From the NCBI GenBank assembly GCA_016763955.1, contig JAESSU010000091.1, positions 1 through 5,326 on the forward strand: DNA of 5,326 bases. Reading direction: 5' to 3'. The stretch's first letter is position 1. Every line of letters begins with the position of its first letter. Below are positions 1 through 5,326 of the stretch, one piece after another. Origin of the DNA: Phycisphaeraceae bacterium. GTDB lineage: Bacteria; Planctomycetota; Phycisphaerae; Phycisphaerales; Phycisphaeraceae. Under the pieces are notes generated by a model. That model was not told where the DNA came from, did not search any database, and worked only from the letters and a program-made list of their open reading frames with translations. The position numbers and the translations under genes were made by a program.

Positions 1-1120
1 CTAGTTGCTGAGCTTTACATTGCCATGTTTCATTTTCAAGTCGCTTACGTGCTAGACGTTGTGATGCAGGCAATCCGCCAATCGCGCGAGCCACGGCGAC
101 AGTGATTAGCAATTGGACGTTGTTTACCTGATCCGCTGCATCGAACCAATCTCGAATGCCCGGCAGGTTTCGCGTGACAATCGGTTTGCCCGTAGCCAGA
201 TATTCTTTGAACTTTAGCGGCTGCATCGCGCGTGTGACAGGCAGGTCTGCATAAGGCATCACCAAAACATCTGCATGTTGTGCCAACTCCGGAAGCGAAC
301 CGTAAGCAGTGGGACCCGGAAGTACGATGTTAGGATGATTAAGTAGTTCCGGTGCTGCATACTCTATGGGGCCCACTAAAACCAATTTGCCATAGTCTGC
401 GAGTTTTAAACACCATTGGACATCTAGCCGCTGATCAATGAGCCCCCAAAATAGAAACAGCATTGAGTTGTCTTGACGCTTGGCCCAATGAGGTTGCGTT
501 GAGCCGGGGGCGTTTTGCCAGTGTGCTAGGTCGATACCATGAGTGAGCAGGTCAACATTGTTGGTCCATTGAGAAAGACGTTTAACCAGTGTGTCTGACA
601 CTGCGATCACTTGGTCTACTGACTCAGTTAGCTGCTGTTCCATCACCTGCATGACGTTGCTATCGAGTCCGGGCCAGACACTAAAATCATCGACGCAGTA
701 ATAGATCCAATGATCAACATTAAGTTTGCCCACAAGGTCCGCAACAATGGGCAGTGTGGTGATGGCAATGCGTTGGGTGTTACAGGACGCATCGAGCTGT
801 CGATTGATTTGATGGCTTAGAAGTTTGCTGTTGAGCTGTCGTTGCCAGCGTGTCCGAAAGCCCGGATACATCTGCGGATTGATCACTCGCAGATTCTTAG
901 GCATAGCAGCAGGTTCAGTTTTCGGGCCAAACCATTGACGACACTTATGAGCAACTTTTTTGACATCGCCTAAGCTTAGTTTCGGGAAACGCATCCCAAT
1001 GGTGTTAACCCATAACGCAGGTGTTTGCTCAATGAGTTCACGTATCAAGTGCTGGCAACTAGAGGGATGTCTGCCCCAGTCGTCTGAAAAGACTACAAGT
1101 TCGATAGATGATTCAGCCAT
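1..1120 (-). CDS. Glycosyltransferase, GT-B fold, C-terminus cut by window edge
   Basis: The minus strand is open from the ATG at 1118-1120 to the left edge, giving 373 residues and no stop inside the window. The protein begins MAESSIELVVFSDDWGRHPS, which looks like the first strand and loop of a GT-B glycosyltransferase. VNTIG lies at about residues 38-42, YYCVDDFSVWPGLD at 140-153, THGID at 193-197 and FWGLIDQRLDV at 224-234. The C-terminal donor-binding half includes VLVMPYADLP (285-294) and PLKFKEYLATGKPIV (301-315), whose Glu306 sits where GT4-type enzymes contact the sugar nucleotide. From family knowledge it should transfer a sugar from a nucleotide donor, probably in cell-surface or exopolysaccharide synthesis; the exact substrate is unknown. 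Only some 15-30 residues are probably missing. An in-frame ATG at 1133-1135 and a TTG at 1139-1141 are alternative starts; neither has a clear Shine-Dalgarno, and I prefer 1120 because the conserved core starts soon after it. The gap to the upstream gene on the same strand is about 75 bases, so co-transcription is possible. Confidence 0.85.
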   Translation of the reverse strand, partial: MAESSIELVVFSDDWGRHPSSCQHLIRELIEQTPALWVNTIGMRFPKLSLGDVKKVAHKCRQWFGPKTEPAAMPKNLRVINPQMYPGFRTRWQRQLNSKLLSHQINRQLDASCNTQRIAITTLPIVADLVGKLNVDHWIYYCVDDFSVWPGLDSNVMQVMEQQLTESVDQVIAVSDTLVKRLSQWTNNVDLLTHGIDLAHWQNAPGSTQPHWAKRQDNSMLFLFWGLIDQRLDVQWCLKLADYGKLVLVGPIEYAAPELLNHPNIVLPGPTAYGSLPELAQHADVLVMPYADLPVTRAMQPLKFKEYLATGKPIVTRNLPGIRDWFDAADQVNNVQLLITVAVARAIGGLPASQRLARKRLENETWQCKAQQL

Positions 1121-1195
1121 GTATGACTTAACCATCGGCAAGGTTCATCCGCGAAAGACACAAACGATTAGCCAACGTGATAAAGCCCAATAATA

Positions 1196-1915
1196 TCACG
1201 GAGCATCGGCTATTCTTAACAGCTCGATCTTATCAAACTCGATTTCTTGTTCTTTGTGTCCTAGATAAAGGACGATGCGAACTTCTCGTAACTTGTATGA
1301 CTTGGGCATGATTGCTTCGCCGGTGAACCATAGCCAGTCTTGCTCAATTTTTTGATTGGGGAGTTTAATTAGACGTTCTTTTTGTCTCCCTTTGCCTTCT
1401 AAATAAATATCGAATATCGCACCTGGAGTCTGGCTCCGAGCACGGACTTTGAGTTTGACACGTGATGCTTTGGGAAGGCTACATGCAATGGCTTGGGATA
1501 GTGAAGTGGCCCATACTTTTTTGGGATTGCCTTTTTTGACATTGATTTTCAGGATGCGATGGGTCGCCAGATTGCTAAAGGCCCATGGCGTGAGTTTTCT
1601 ATTGGGCATCCCCCATGAGTAATTGTCCCGTTTAAAATGACTGTTGGTATTGAGTTGTTCACCAACGGGGGGCAATCCGACATCGGGCATCTCGACGTTG
1701 ATGCCGGTGATCTGAACGGAGCCGTTGTTGTGTCCCATCATGAATATGACGCGAAGGGAACCGGGTTCGAAGGTCATTTTTGTTTTTCCAGCAAAGGTAT
1801 ATTTCTGCCATTTTTGGGTGAGGGTGATATTGCCGGAACTGAGGATGCTTGTGAAGGGTTTGCCGTTTAGTTGGATTGCTGCGTTGATCGTTTTTCCGCT
1901 AGAACCTTTGGCCAT
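1196..1915 (-). CDS. Two-module carbohydrate-binding-like protein, 5'-truncated
   Basis: This 239-residue frame carries two related beta-sandwich modules like CBM4/9-type galactose-binding domains, which bind polysaccharides outside the cell. Module 1 covers about residues 1-80 (AKGSSGKTINAAIQLNGKPF, WQKYTF, FEPGSLRVIFMMG, VQITGINVEM). Module 2 covers about 86-239 and looks complete: it starts with NTNSHF, contains WGMPNRKLTPWAF, and ends with WLWFTGEA, REVRIVLYLGHKEQ and IEFDKIELLRI. Module 1 lacks its first half. The frame stays open upstream of the ATG to 1939 and reads RSPLTLSF, whose LTLSF continues the module strand (compare the usual YTLSF-x-AK). A TGA in frame then follows at 1940-1942. 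There is no signal peptide and no ribosome binding site near 1915, so this ATG is probably an internal methionine. The original protein may have carried a secretion signal, an enzyme domain or only more binding modules; none is visible. No catalytic motif is present. The neighbours are a sulfatase fragment, head to head, and a downstream glycosyltransferase gene. Confidence 0.6.
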   Translation of the reverse strand: MAKGSSGKTINAAIQLNGKPFTSILSSGNITLTQKWQKYTFAGKTKMTFEPGSLRVIFMMGHNNGSVQITGINVEMPDVGLPPVGEQLNTNSHFKRDNYSWGMPNRKLTPWAFSNLATHRILKINVKKGNPKKVWATSLSQAIACSLPKASRVKLKVRARSQTPGAIFDIYLEGKGRQKERLIKLPNQKIEQDWLWFTGEAIMPKSYKLREVRIVLYLGHKEQEIEFDKIELLRIADAP

Positions 1916-1924
1916 GAAGCTTAG

Positions 1925-1940
1925 TGTGAGGGGTGACCTT
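1925..1940. other. Joint between two 5'-truncated divergent genes
   Basis: Recognisable protein sequence of the minus-strand binding-module gene reaches about 1925-1930 (its LTLSF strand). Recognisable sequence of the plus-strand sulfatase starts at about 1930, where GGG GTG ACC TTC AAG reads GVTFK and matches the usual sulfatase wording just before the catalytic cysteine segment. Nothing is left between them: no intergenic DNA, promoter or ribosome binding site, and both frames meet a stop within a few codons beyond the joint (TGA at 1927-1929 on plus, TGA at 1940-1942 on minus). The simplest readings are a deletion that removed both gene starts and their shared intergenic region, an inversion or recombination endpoint, or a chimeric assembly. 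Confidence 0.6.
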
Positions 1941-3111
1941 CAAGCATATGCACAGTGTTGCACCTACTTGTAGTGTCAGTCGCGCGGGGCTGCTCACAGG
2001 TCAGTACCCGTTTCAATGCAATATGTTTGATCTGGCTCATCGCGGAGGTTCATTGAATGACTATTCAAAACACCTGATTCATACGCTTAAGCCCGCGGGC
2101 TATCAGACTGCGCTCATTGGTTTTCAACATTTGGTGAATTGGCCACAAGTGGATCGTCTGGGCTATGATCAAGTTCTAGGTCAGAATGGGGCGCATGGTT
2201 GTAAGATTGCCCCATTGGCGGTGGATTGGTTAACGCAGCACAGTCATGATGCTAAGCCGTTTTTTTTATCCGTGGGCTTGACTCAGACGCATCGTGTATT
2301 TCCCGACGATATTCCTGAATCAGATGCACGTTATTTACGGCCGCCAGCTCCTTTCCCTGATACCGATGCTTTTCGTCAGGATATGGCTGCGTATGTAGCC
2401 TCTCTTGAGGCAGCAGATACTGCATTGGGGCAGATACTTGATGCTCTAGAGGTCAATGGCCTTAAAGACAATACATTGATTATTTGTACAACGGATCATG
2501 GTTTGCCTTTCCCTACGATGAAAAACAATCTCACTGATCATGGGACAGGTGTTTTGTTTATCCTTGCTGGGCCAGGTATTCCGCAAGGCGAAGTGACTGA
2601 TGCATTGTTGTCACAGATCGATGTTTATCCGACGCTGTGTGATTACCTGAATATTGATGCGCCTCATTGGCTTGAAGGTGAGAGTTTCTTGCCGGTGATC
2701 CAAGGCCAAGCGGACCAAGTACATGAACACATCATCACCCAAAGCAATTATCATGCGGGGAAATACCACCCGTATCGATGTATTCGGACAACGCGTTATG
2801 TCTACATTCAAGGTTATCAAGACAATGAGTATTCGGCTTGTCCTAAGAGTGATGCGAGCTTATCAGAAGCTCAATGGCTAGATCAAGGTTGGGGCGATGA
2901 TTTAGGGCCCAAAGAACGTTTGTTTGATACTTTTTTTGATCCGCATGAAAGAGTCAATCTCGCAGGCCATCAGGCTTATGAGTCCATCAAAAAATCCCTT
3001 AAAAATCAGCTTCATACGCAGCTAACAGGTCTGGAAGATCCGATCCTAGAAGGTGCATTGCCTTCTCAATGGGCGTTAGTACAAGCTTCGGCGGATTTGA
3101 AGACTTCGTAA
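1933..3111 (+). CDS. Sulfatase (S1 family, heparan N-sulfatase-like), N-terminus missing
   Basis: A sulfatase hydrolyses sulfate esters or sulfamates on glycans, using a formylglycine made from a cysteine. The 392-residue frame starts at a GTG and almost at once reaches the active-site segment APTCSVSRAGLLTGQYP, with Cys13 and Arg17. Further signs are TQTHR (His120), the metal-site CTTDHG (Asp188-His189), KNNLTDHGTGV (Lys197, His203) and a typical C-terminal end with ERLFDTFFDPHERVNLA (328-344). The DHG plus LxDHGTGV wording resembles the N-sulfoglucosamine sulfohydrolase group more than classic arylsulfatases; this subtype call is tentative. The first 40 to 60 residues of the fold, with the metal-binding Asp pair (LLxxDDxG), are absent, so the enzyme should be inactive if the sequence is right. 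GTG 1933 and ATG 1948 have no usable Shine-Dalgarno. The codon before GTG is GGG, giving GVTFK, so homology runs slightly past the formal start to the joint. The third motif position is Val15, where Pro or Ala is usual. The C-terminus is complete (TAA at 3109-3111). Confidence 0.8.
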   Translation: MTFKHMHSVAPTCSVSRAGLLTGQYPFQCNMFDLAHRGGSLNDYSKHLIHTLKPAGYQTALIGFQHLVNWPQVDRLGYDQVLGQNGAHGCKIAPLAVDWLTQHSHDAKPFFLSVGLTQTHRVFPDDIPESDARYLRPPAPFPDTDAFRQDMAAYVASLEAADTALGQILDALEVNGLKDNTLIICTTDHGLPFPTMKNNLTDHGTGVLFILAGPGIPQGEVTDALLSQIDVYPTLCDYLNIDAPHWLEGESFLPVIQGQADQVHEHIITQSNYHAGKYHPYRCIRTTRYVYIQGYQDNEYSACPKSDASLSEAQWLDQGWGDDLGPKERLFDTFFDPHERVNLAGHQAYESIKKSLKNQLHTQLTGLEDPILEGALPSQWALVQASADLKTS

Positions 3112-3129
3112 AAAATCGGGTGAACCTAT

Positions 3130-3158
3130 TTGACCTATAGGTCGATATTTGAGACAAT
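3130..3158 (+). promoter_or_regulatory. Probable sigma70-type promoter of tRNA-Leu
   Basis: TTGACC at 3130-3135 matches a -35 box in five of six bases. Exactly 17 bases later GACAAT at 3153-3158 matches a -10 box in four of six. Transcription would start near 3165, a few bases before the mature tRNA 5' end at 3171, which is a sensible leader length. The -35 box overlaps a 12-base palindrome (3132-3143). Confidence 0.5.
3132..3143. repeat. 12-base perfect palindrome GACCTATAGGTC
   Basis: GACCTA is followed directly by its reverse complement TAGGTC. It lies between the sulfatase stop codon and the tRNA, and overlaps the end of the proposed -35 box and the start of the spacer. A loopless palindrome of this kind is more like a site for a dimeric DNA-binding protein than an RNA hairpin. 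No protein in the window is known to bind it. Confidence 0.45.
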
Positions 3159-3170
3159 TTCCTAACTGTT

Positions 3171-3256
3171 GCCGGCGTGGCGGAATTGGCAGACGCGATG
3201 GATTCAAAATCCATTGAGGTTCATCCCTCGTGTGGGTTCGAGTCCCACCTCCGGTA
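3171..3256 (+). tRNA. tRNA-Leu, anticodon CAA
   Basis: This class II tRNA of 86 bases has no encoded CCA. The anticodon stem ATGGA/TCCAT (3198-3202 and 3210-3214) holds the loop TTCAAAA with anticodon CAA at 3205-3207, which reads the leucine codon UUG. The long variable arm (about 3215-3231) has the GAGG/CCTC stem typical of leucine tRNAs. The T arm is GTGGG-TTCGAGT-CCCAC (3232-3248), and the discriminator base at 3256 is A, as expected for Leu. In the acceptor stem, G1 pairs with U72 as a wobble and position 6 (C at 3176) faces U67 (T at 3250), a mismatch. The remaining pairs are Watson-Crick. The gene stands alone, with its own promoter and terminator, between a sulfatase and a convergent AraC gene. 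Confidence 0.95.
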
Positions 3257-3270
3257 CTTGCAGCAGTGCG

Positions 3271-3303
3271 AAACCCATCTCTATTTTTAGGGATGGGTTT
3301 TTT
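3271..3303 (+). terminator. Rho-independent terminator after tRNA-Leu
   Basis: The stem AAACCCATC (3271-3279) pairs perfectly with GATGGGTTT (3292-3300) around a 12-base loop, and T's continue to 3303. It lies 14 bases after the tRNA end. The last T's overlap the stop codon of the convergent AraC-type gene (3302-3304). On the minus strand the T run after the stem is short, so termination in that direction should be weaker. Confidence 0.8.
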
Positions 3304-3700
3304 ATTTGATAGTTGAGTTCCATTGCCAGAGTTTCCTGTATTGACCCGGAGGCATGCCTGCATAGCGCGCAAATTGAGCGGTAAAATTGTAGACATCGGG
3401 ATAGCCAAGTGAGGCTGCAATTTTTGCAATCGGCAATTGCGTGTCGGCTAATTGCTCTTGGGCCTGTTGAATCCGCTGACGGATACGAAACTGGCCGGGA
3501 CTGATACCCGTGGCATCAACAAATCGTTTGCGAAAGCTAGCGTAAGTCATCCCAACTTGTTCGGCGACCTGTTGTGTTTTAATGCGTTTGTCTAGATGTT
3601 GACTAAGTAAATCGCGTGTTTGATCCAGCCAGTTTTCTTGATGATCCGGAGATTGGCGAGCGAGTTGGTGAAGATACACCATTAATTGCTGCATGGCCAT
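3302..3700 (-). CDS. AraC DNA-binding half (C-terminal fragment)
   Basis: This 132-residue frame begins at an internal methionine (residue 148 of the reconstructed regulator) and carries both helix-turn-helix units of an AraC/XylS domain. The second unit ends with the family's characteristic GYPDVYNFTAQFARYAGMPP stretch. The coding frame is open back to the TAG at 3743-3745, another 14 codons, but no methionine with a Shine-Dalgarno lies there; ATG 3700 has none either. Independent translation is therefore doubtful. If it were made, it would be a constitutive DNA-binding domain without its sensor. Confidence 0.6.
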   Translation of the reverse strand: MAMQQLMVYLHQLARQSPDHQENWLDQTRDLLSQHLDKRIKTQQVAEQVGMTYASFRKRFVDATGISPGQFRIRQRIQQAQEQLADTQLPIAKIAASLGYPDVYNFTAQFARYAGMPPGQYRKLWQWNSTIK

Positions 3701-3742
3701 CAGAGAATTAGGACGCTGACTATGAGGGGCCGATTGCAGACG

Positions 3743-4141
3743 CTAATGAATGTGTTCATATCGGCGGATAATACTGCGGTGATGTCCGATGTGAAAAGCA
3801 ATCTGACCGAGGGTGCTAATGCCTGCGATTTGAAACAGCTCGGCGACTGACCCGGGGACTGCGACATAATACCAACTGCAAGATTCAAGGCAGGTCACTG
3901 AATGGACTCGATTGGGTAATCGCTGCCAGACCATGCCCCCACGCAAATGCACTTGTGAGTGTTGGTCATCTTGATAGATGGCCTGGCCCTTGACCATGTA
4001 GATCATGGCGTATTCCGTGGTGCAAAAGTTCATATGACAGCTACCGATTTTCTGACTAGCTAGACCACAACGAAGTGCGGCCTGTACATCAGGTCTTAAG
4101 TATCCCATGGTGGTAGAAGTTGGCTTGGTGTTGCTGCTCAT
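3743..4141 (-). CDS. AraC sensor half (N-terminal cupin fragment)
   Basis: This 132-residue frame runs from ATG 4139-4141 to the TAG at 3743-3745. It resembles the AraC-type ligand-binding cupin: a strand near CHMNFCTTEYAMIYMVKG, the glycine-rich turn HLRGGMVW, then PNRVHSVTCLESCSWYYVAV and the helical region VAELFQIAG. It has no DNA-binding domain, so alone it could not act as a transcription factor. The bases before the ATG are AT-rich without a Shine-Dalgarno; an ATG at 4106-4108 is another possible start, also without one. Confidence 0.6.
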   Translation of the reverse strand: MSSNTKPTSTTMGYLRPDVQAALRCGLASQKIGSCHMNFCTTEYAMIYMVKGQAIYQDDQHSQVHLRGGMVWQRLPNRVHSVTCLESCSWYYVAVPGSVAELFQIAGISTLGQIAFHIGHHRSIIRRYEHIH

Positions 4142-4143
4142 AT

Positions 4144-4219
4144 ATCAAATATAATAAACATTATTCAAAAATCGCATTGTTTATTTGATCAAATTGAAAA
4201 ATAATATAGCAGATTTGAT
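4144..4219. promoter_or_regulatory. Repeated ATTTGAT half-sites in the divergent intergenic region
   Basis: The heptamer ATTTGAT occurs at 4183-4189 and 4213-4219 on plus, and as ATCAAAT at 4144-4150 and 4188-4194. The middle two merge into the perfect 12-base palindrome ATTTGATCAAAT (4183-4194). The two plus copies are 30 bases apart, close to three helical turns, and the right one overlaps the likely -10 of the sulfatase. Repeated half-sites between a regulator and its divergent target suggest an operator for the AraC protein. The region is AT-rich and the heptamer also occurs at 3304-3310 and 5307-5313, so chance is a real alternative. Confidence 0.4.
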
Positions 4220-4222
4220 AAA
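4194..4222 (+). promoter_or_regulatory. Possible promoter of the second sulfatase
   Basis: TTGAAA (4194-4199) is followed after 17 bases by GATAAA (4217-4222), four of six matches to a -10 box. A start near 4229 would leave a leader of under 20 bases containing the Shine-Dalgarno. The region is so AT-rich that other alignments are possible. Confidence 0.35.
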
Positions 4223-4233
4223 TATTACCTGAG

Positions 4234-4239
4234 AAGGAG
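4234..4239 (+). promoter_or_regulatory. Strong Shine-Dalgarno AAGGAG for the second sulfatase
   Basis: AAGGAG lies seven bases before ATG 4247-4249 and fixes the start of the sulfatase. It is the only convincing ribosome binding site in the window, in contrast to the starts formally assigned to the truncated genes. Confidence 0.85.
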
Positions 4240-4246
4240 TTTGCTG

Positions 4247-5326
4247 ATGCATCGCACAAATGTGGTTTTAGTTTTGTTAGATGATTTTGGATGGAAAGAT
4301 TCTACTTGTTATGGTTCGACGTTTTACGAAACGCCCAACCTTGATAAGCTCGCATCGCAAGGCATGCGATTCACCGATGCGTATGCGTCTTGTCCGGTCT
4401 GCTCACCGACTCGTGCTAGCTTGCTCACTGGTAAGTATCCTGCAAGAGTCGGCGTGACGAATTGGATCGATCATAGTGGCAGTCACCCTAATTGTGGGAA
4501 GCTCATTGATGTGCCTTATGTCAAACATCTGCCGTTAGAGGAGCACACGTTAGCCAGTGCCTTGCGTGATGCAGACTATCAGACTTGGCACGTTGGGAAA
4601 TGGCATCTTGGACTTGAACCTTACTGGCCTAAAAAGCAGGGCTTTGATGTGAACATTGGTGGCTGTCAGATGGGCTGTCCCTACAACGGCTATTTTAGTC
4701 CATGGCAAATTCCGACATTACCCGATGGGCCTGAGGGAGAATATCTCACTGATCGTATCACCGATGAAGCGATCAATCTCATTAGTAATCGTGATCAAGA
4801 CAAACCGTTTTTTTTGAACATGTGGTATTACACCGTACACACGCCAATTCAAGCAAAGCCCGACGACATCGCATACTTCCAAGACAAAGCCAAACGCATG
4901 GGCATTGATACTGTTGAGCCATTTGTCGAAGGTGAGTTTTTCCCATGTGATCATAAAAAAGACATGCGTGTGCGCCGTCGTGTGATTCAGTCCGACCCGG
5001 TCTATGCTGCGATGATCAAGAGTATGGATGAAAACCTTGGCAGGCTTATGCAGGCGATTGAAGATGCTGGCCAAAACGATAACACGCTATTTATCTTTAC
5101 CTCCGACAACGGGGGCTTAGCGACAGCTGAAGGATCACCCACCAGCAACGCGCCTTTGGCCGAAGGTAAAGGCTGGATGTACGAAGGGGGCACGCGCGAG
5201 CCCTTGATTGTAAAACTTCCGGGAGTGATCGCCCCCGGAAGCATTACAGACTGTATCACGACTAGTACGGATATTTATCCCACTGTGCTAGAGGCGGTCG
5301 GACTAGATTTGATTCCTGATCAGCAC
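4247..5326 (+). CDS. Sulfatase (S1 family), C-terminus cut by window edge
   Basis: The 360 visible residues are open to the right edge and contain the full set of sulfatase active-site features. These are the N-terminal metal site LVLLDDFG (Asp12, Asp13), the formylglycine motif CSPTRASLLTGKYP (Cys52, Pro54, Arg56), GKWHLG (Lys118, His120), VHTPIQ (His198), the second metal site TSDNGG (Asp287, Asn288) and GKGWMYEGGTREP (Lys308). The Cys type needs maturation by a formylglycine-generating enzyme or a radical-SAM sulfatase maturase; none is in the window. The exact glycan substrate cannot be read from sequence. The fold starts at residue 4, so there is no signal peptide or lipobox; the enzyme should stay in the cytoplasm and act on imported oligosaccharides, unless exported by an unrecognised route. 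A perfect Shine-Dalgarno decides the start. The gene diverges from the broken AraC regulator across a 105-base region and is probably its target. About 80-150 C-terminal residues are likely missing. Confidence 0.93.
   Translation, partial: MHRTNVVLVLLDDFGWKDSTCYGSTFYETPNLDKLASQGMRFTDAYASCPVCSPTRASLLTGKYPARVGVTNWIDHSGSHPNCGKLIDVPYVKHLPLEEHTLASALRDADYQTWHVGKWHLGLEPYWPKKQGFDVNIGGCQMGCPYNGYFSPWQIPTLPDGPEGEYLTDRITDEAINLISNRDQDKPFFLNMWYYTVHTPIQAKPDDIAYFQDKAKRMGIDTVEPFVEGEFFPCDHKKDMRVRRRVIQSDPVYAAMIKSMDENLGRLMQAIEDAGQNDNTLFIFTSDNGGLATAEGSPTSNAPLAEGKGWMYEGGTREPLIVKLPGVIAPGSITDCITTSTDIYPTVLEAVGLDLIPDQH

Larger units (their letters stand above)
3302..4141 (-). pseudogene. AraC-family regulator interrupted by an in-frame TAG
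   Basis: Read through one stop codon, the minus strand encodes a normal-sized AraC regulator of 279 residues. An N-terminal cupin-like sensor (about 20-110) is followed by a linker and a C-terminal double helix-turn-helix domain (about 170-270). The two halves lie in the same frame, so this is not a frameshift: codon 133 is TAG (3743-3745), reading EHIH-stop-RLQSA. A single C to T change in a CAG glutamine codon would explain it, though other one-base origins are possible. The cupin half has the expected MIYMVKGQAIYQDD, LRGGMVWQRLPNRVHS and SWYYVAVPG segments, and the DNA-binding half has KTQQVAEQVGMTYASFRKRF and IAKIAASLGYPDVYNFTAQF. The gene diverges from a sulfatase and probably controlled it in response to a sugar or oligosaccharide. 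It could be a true nonsense mutant, a sequencing error, or, less likely, a gene read by TAG suppression. Confidence 0.75.

Noticed and set aside
960..1193. Plus-strand open frame of 77 codons
   Set aside because: It is antisense to the start of the glycosyltransferase gene and the gap after it, has no recognisable motif and no ribosome binding site.
1637..1973. Two overlapping plus-strand open frames
   Set aside because: Both are shadows of the binding-module gene on the minus strand and have low-complexity, motif-free translations.
2260..2267. Run of eight T's in the first sulfatase, matched by another at 4808-4815 in the second
   Set aside because: Both encode the same Lys-Pro-Phe-Phe-Leu strand of the sulfatase fold, and both frames continue normally, so it is codon choice rather than programmed slippage.
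3171..3256. tRNA-Leu as a possible integration site for a mobile element
   Set aside because: No integrase, no repeat of the tRNA 3' end and no other mobile-element gene is visible in the window.
2611..3429. Minus-strand open frames across the sulfatase end, the tRNA and the AraC end
   Set aside because: They run antisense to the sulfatase and straight through the tRNA gene, which excludes real coding.
4718..5259. Minus-strand open frames opposite the second sulfatase
   Set aside because: The opposite strand has a complete set of sulfatase motifs over the same stretch; the antisense translations match nothing I know.
1..5326. CRISPR array, toxin-antitoxin pair, defence genes, insertion sequence or retroelement
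   Set aside because: I found no regularly spaced repeats, no transposase motifs and no inverted terminal repeats; the genes are all explained by glycan metabolism, regulation and a tRNA.

Overview
The window reads as a piece of a Planctomycetota-like (PVC superphylum) chromosome, probably from a marine or other polysaccharide-rich habitat. The evidence is two family-S1 sulfatases of different subtypes, an AraC-type regulator beside one of them, a protein of carbohydrate-binding-like beta-sandwich modules, and a glycosyltransferase with a DDFSxWPGL signature that I associate with planctomycete proteins. Base composition is moderate. The phylum call rests on protein style only.

Layout. The minus strand from the left edge to 1120 encodes a nearly complete glycosyltransferase whose C-terminus runs off the window. 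Upstream of it on the same strand is a protein of two beta-sandwich modules (1196-1915; reading frame open to 1939). This protein ends abruptly at about 1925-1940, exactly where a plus-strand sulfatase (1933-3111) begins. Both genes lack their 5' ends at this point, so the two remnants sit head to head with no intergenic region, promoter or ribosome binding site. Next come a tRNA-Leu(CAA) at 3171-3256, with a recognisable promoter and a Rho-independent terminator, and then a minus-strand AraC-family gene (3302-4141) interrupted by one in-frame TAG. After an AT-rich divergent intergenic region with repeated ATTTGAT half-sites and one strong Shine-Dalgarno site, a second, healthy-looking sulfatase (4247 to the right edge) begins.

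How the parts work together. The AraC gene and the second sulfatase look like a divergently transcribed regulator/enzyme pair for using a sulfated glycan. The two-module protein and the first sulfatase probably belonged to the same kind of catabolic island. The glycosyltransferase looks unrelated to catabolism and more like envelope or exopolysaccharide synthesis. At least three genes look damaged (two truncated at one joint, one with a nonsense codon). This means either a decaying accessory region or errors in the sequence or assembly. I see no clear new molecular system; the most informative oddities are the joint near 1930 and the TAG at 3743-3745.
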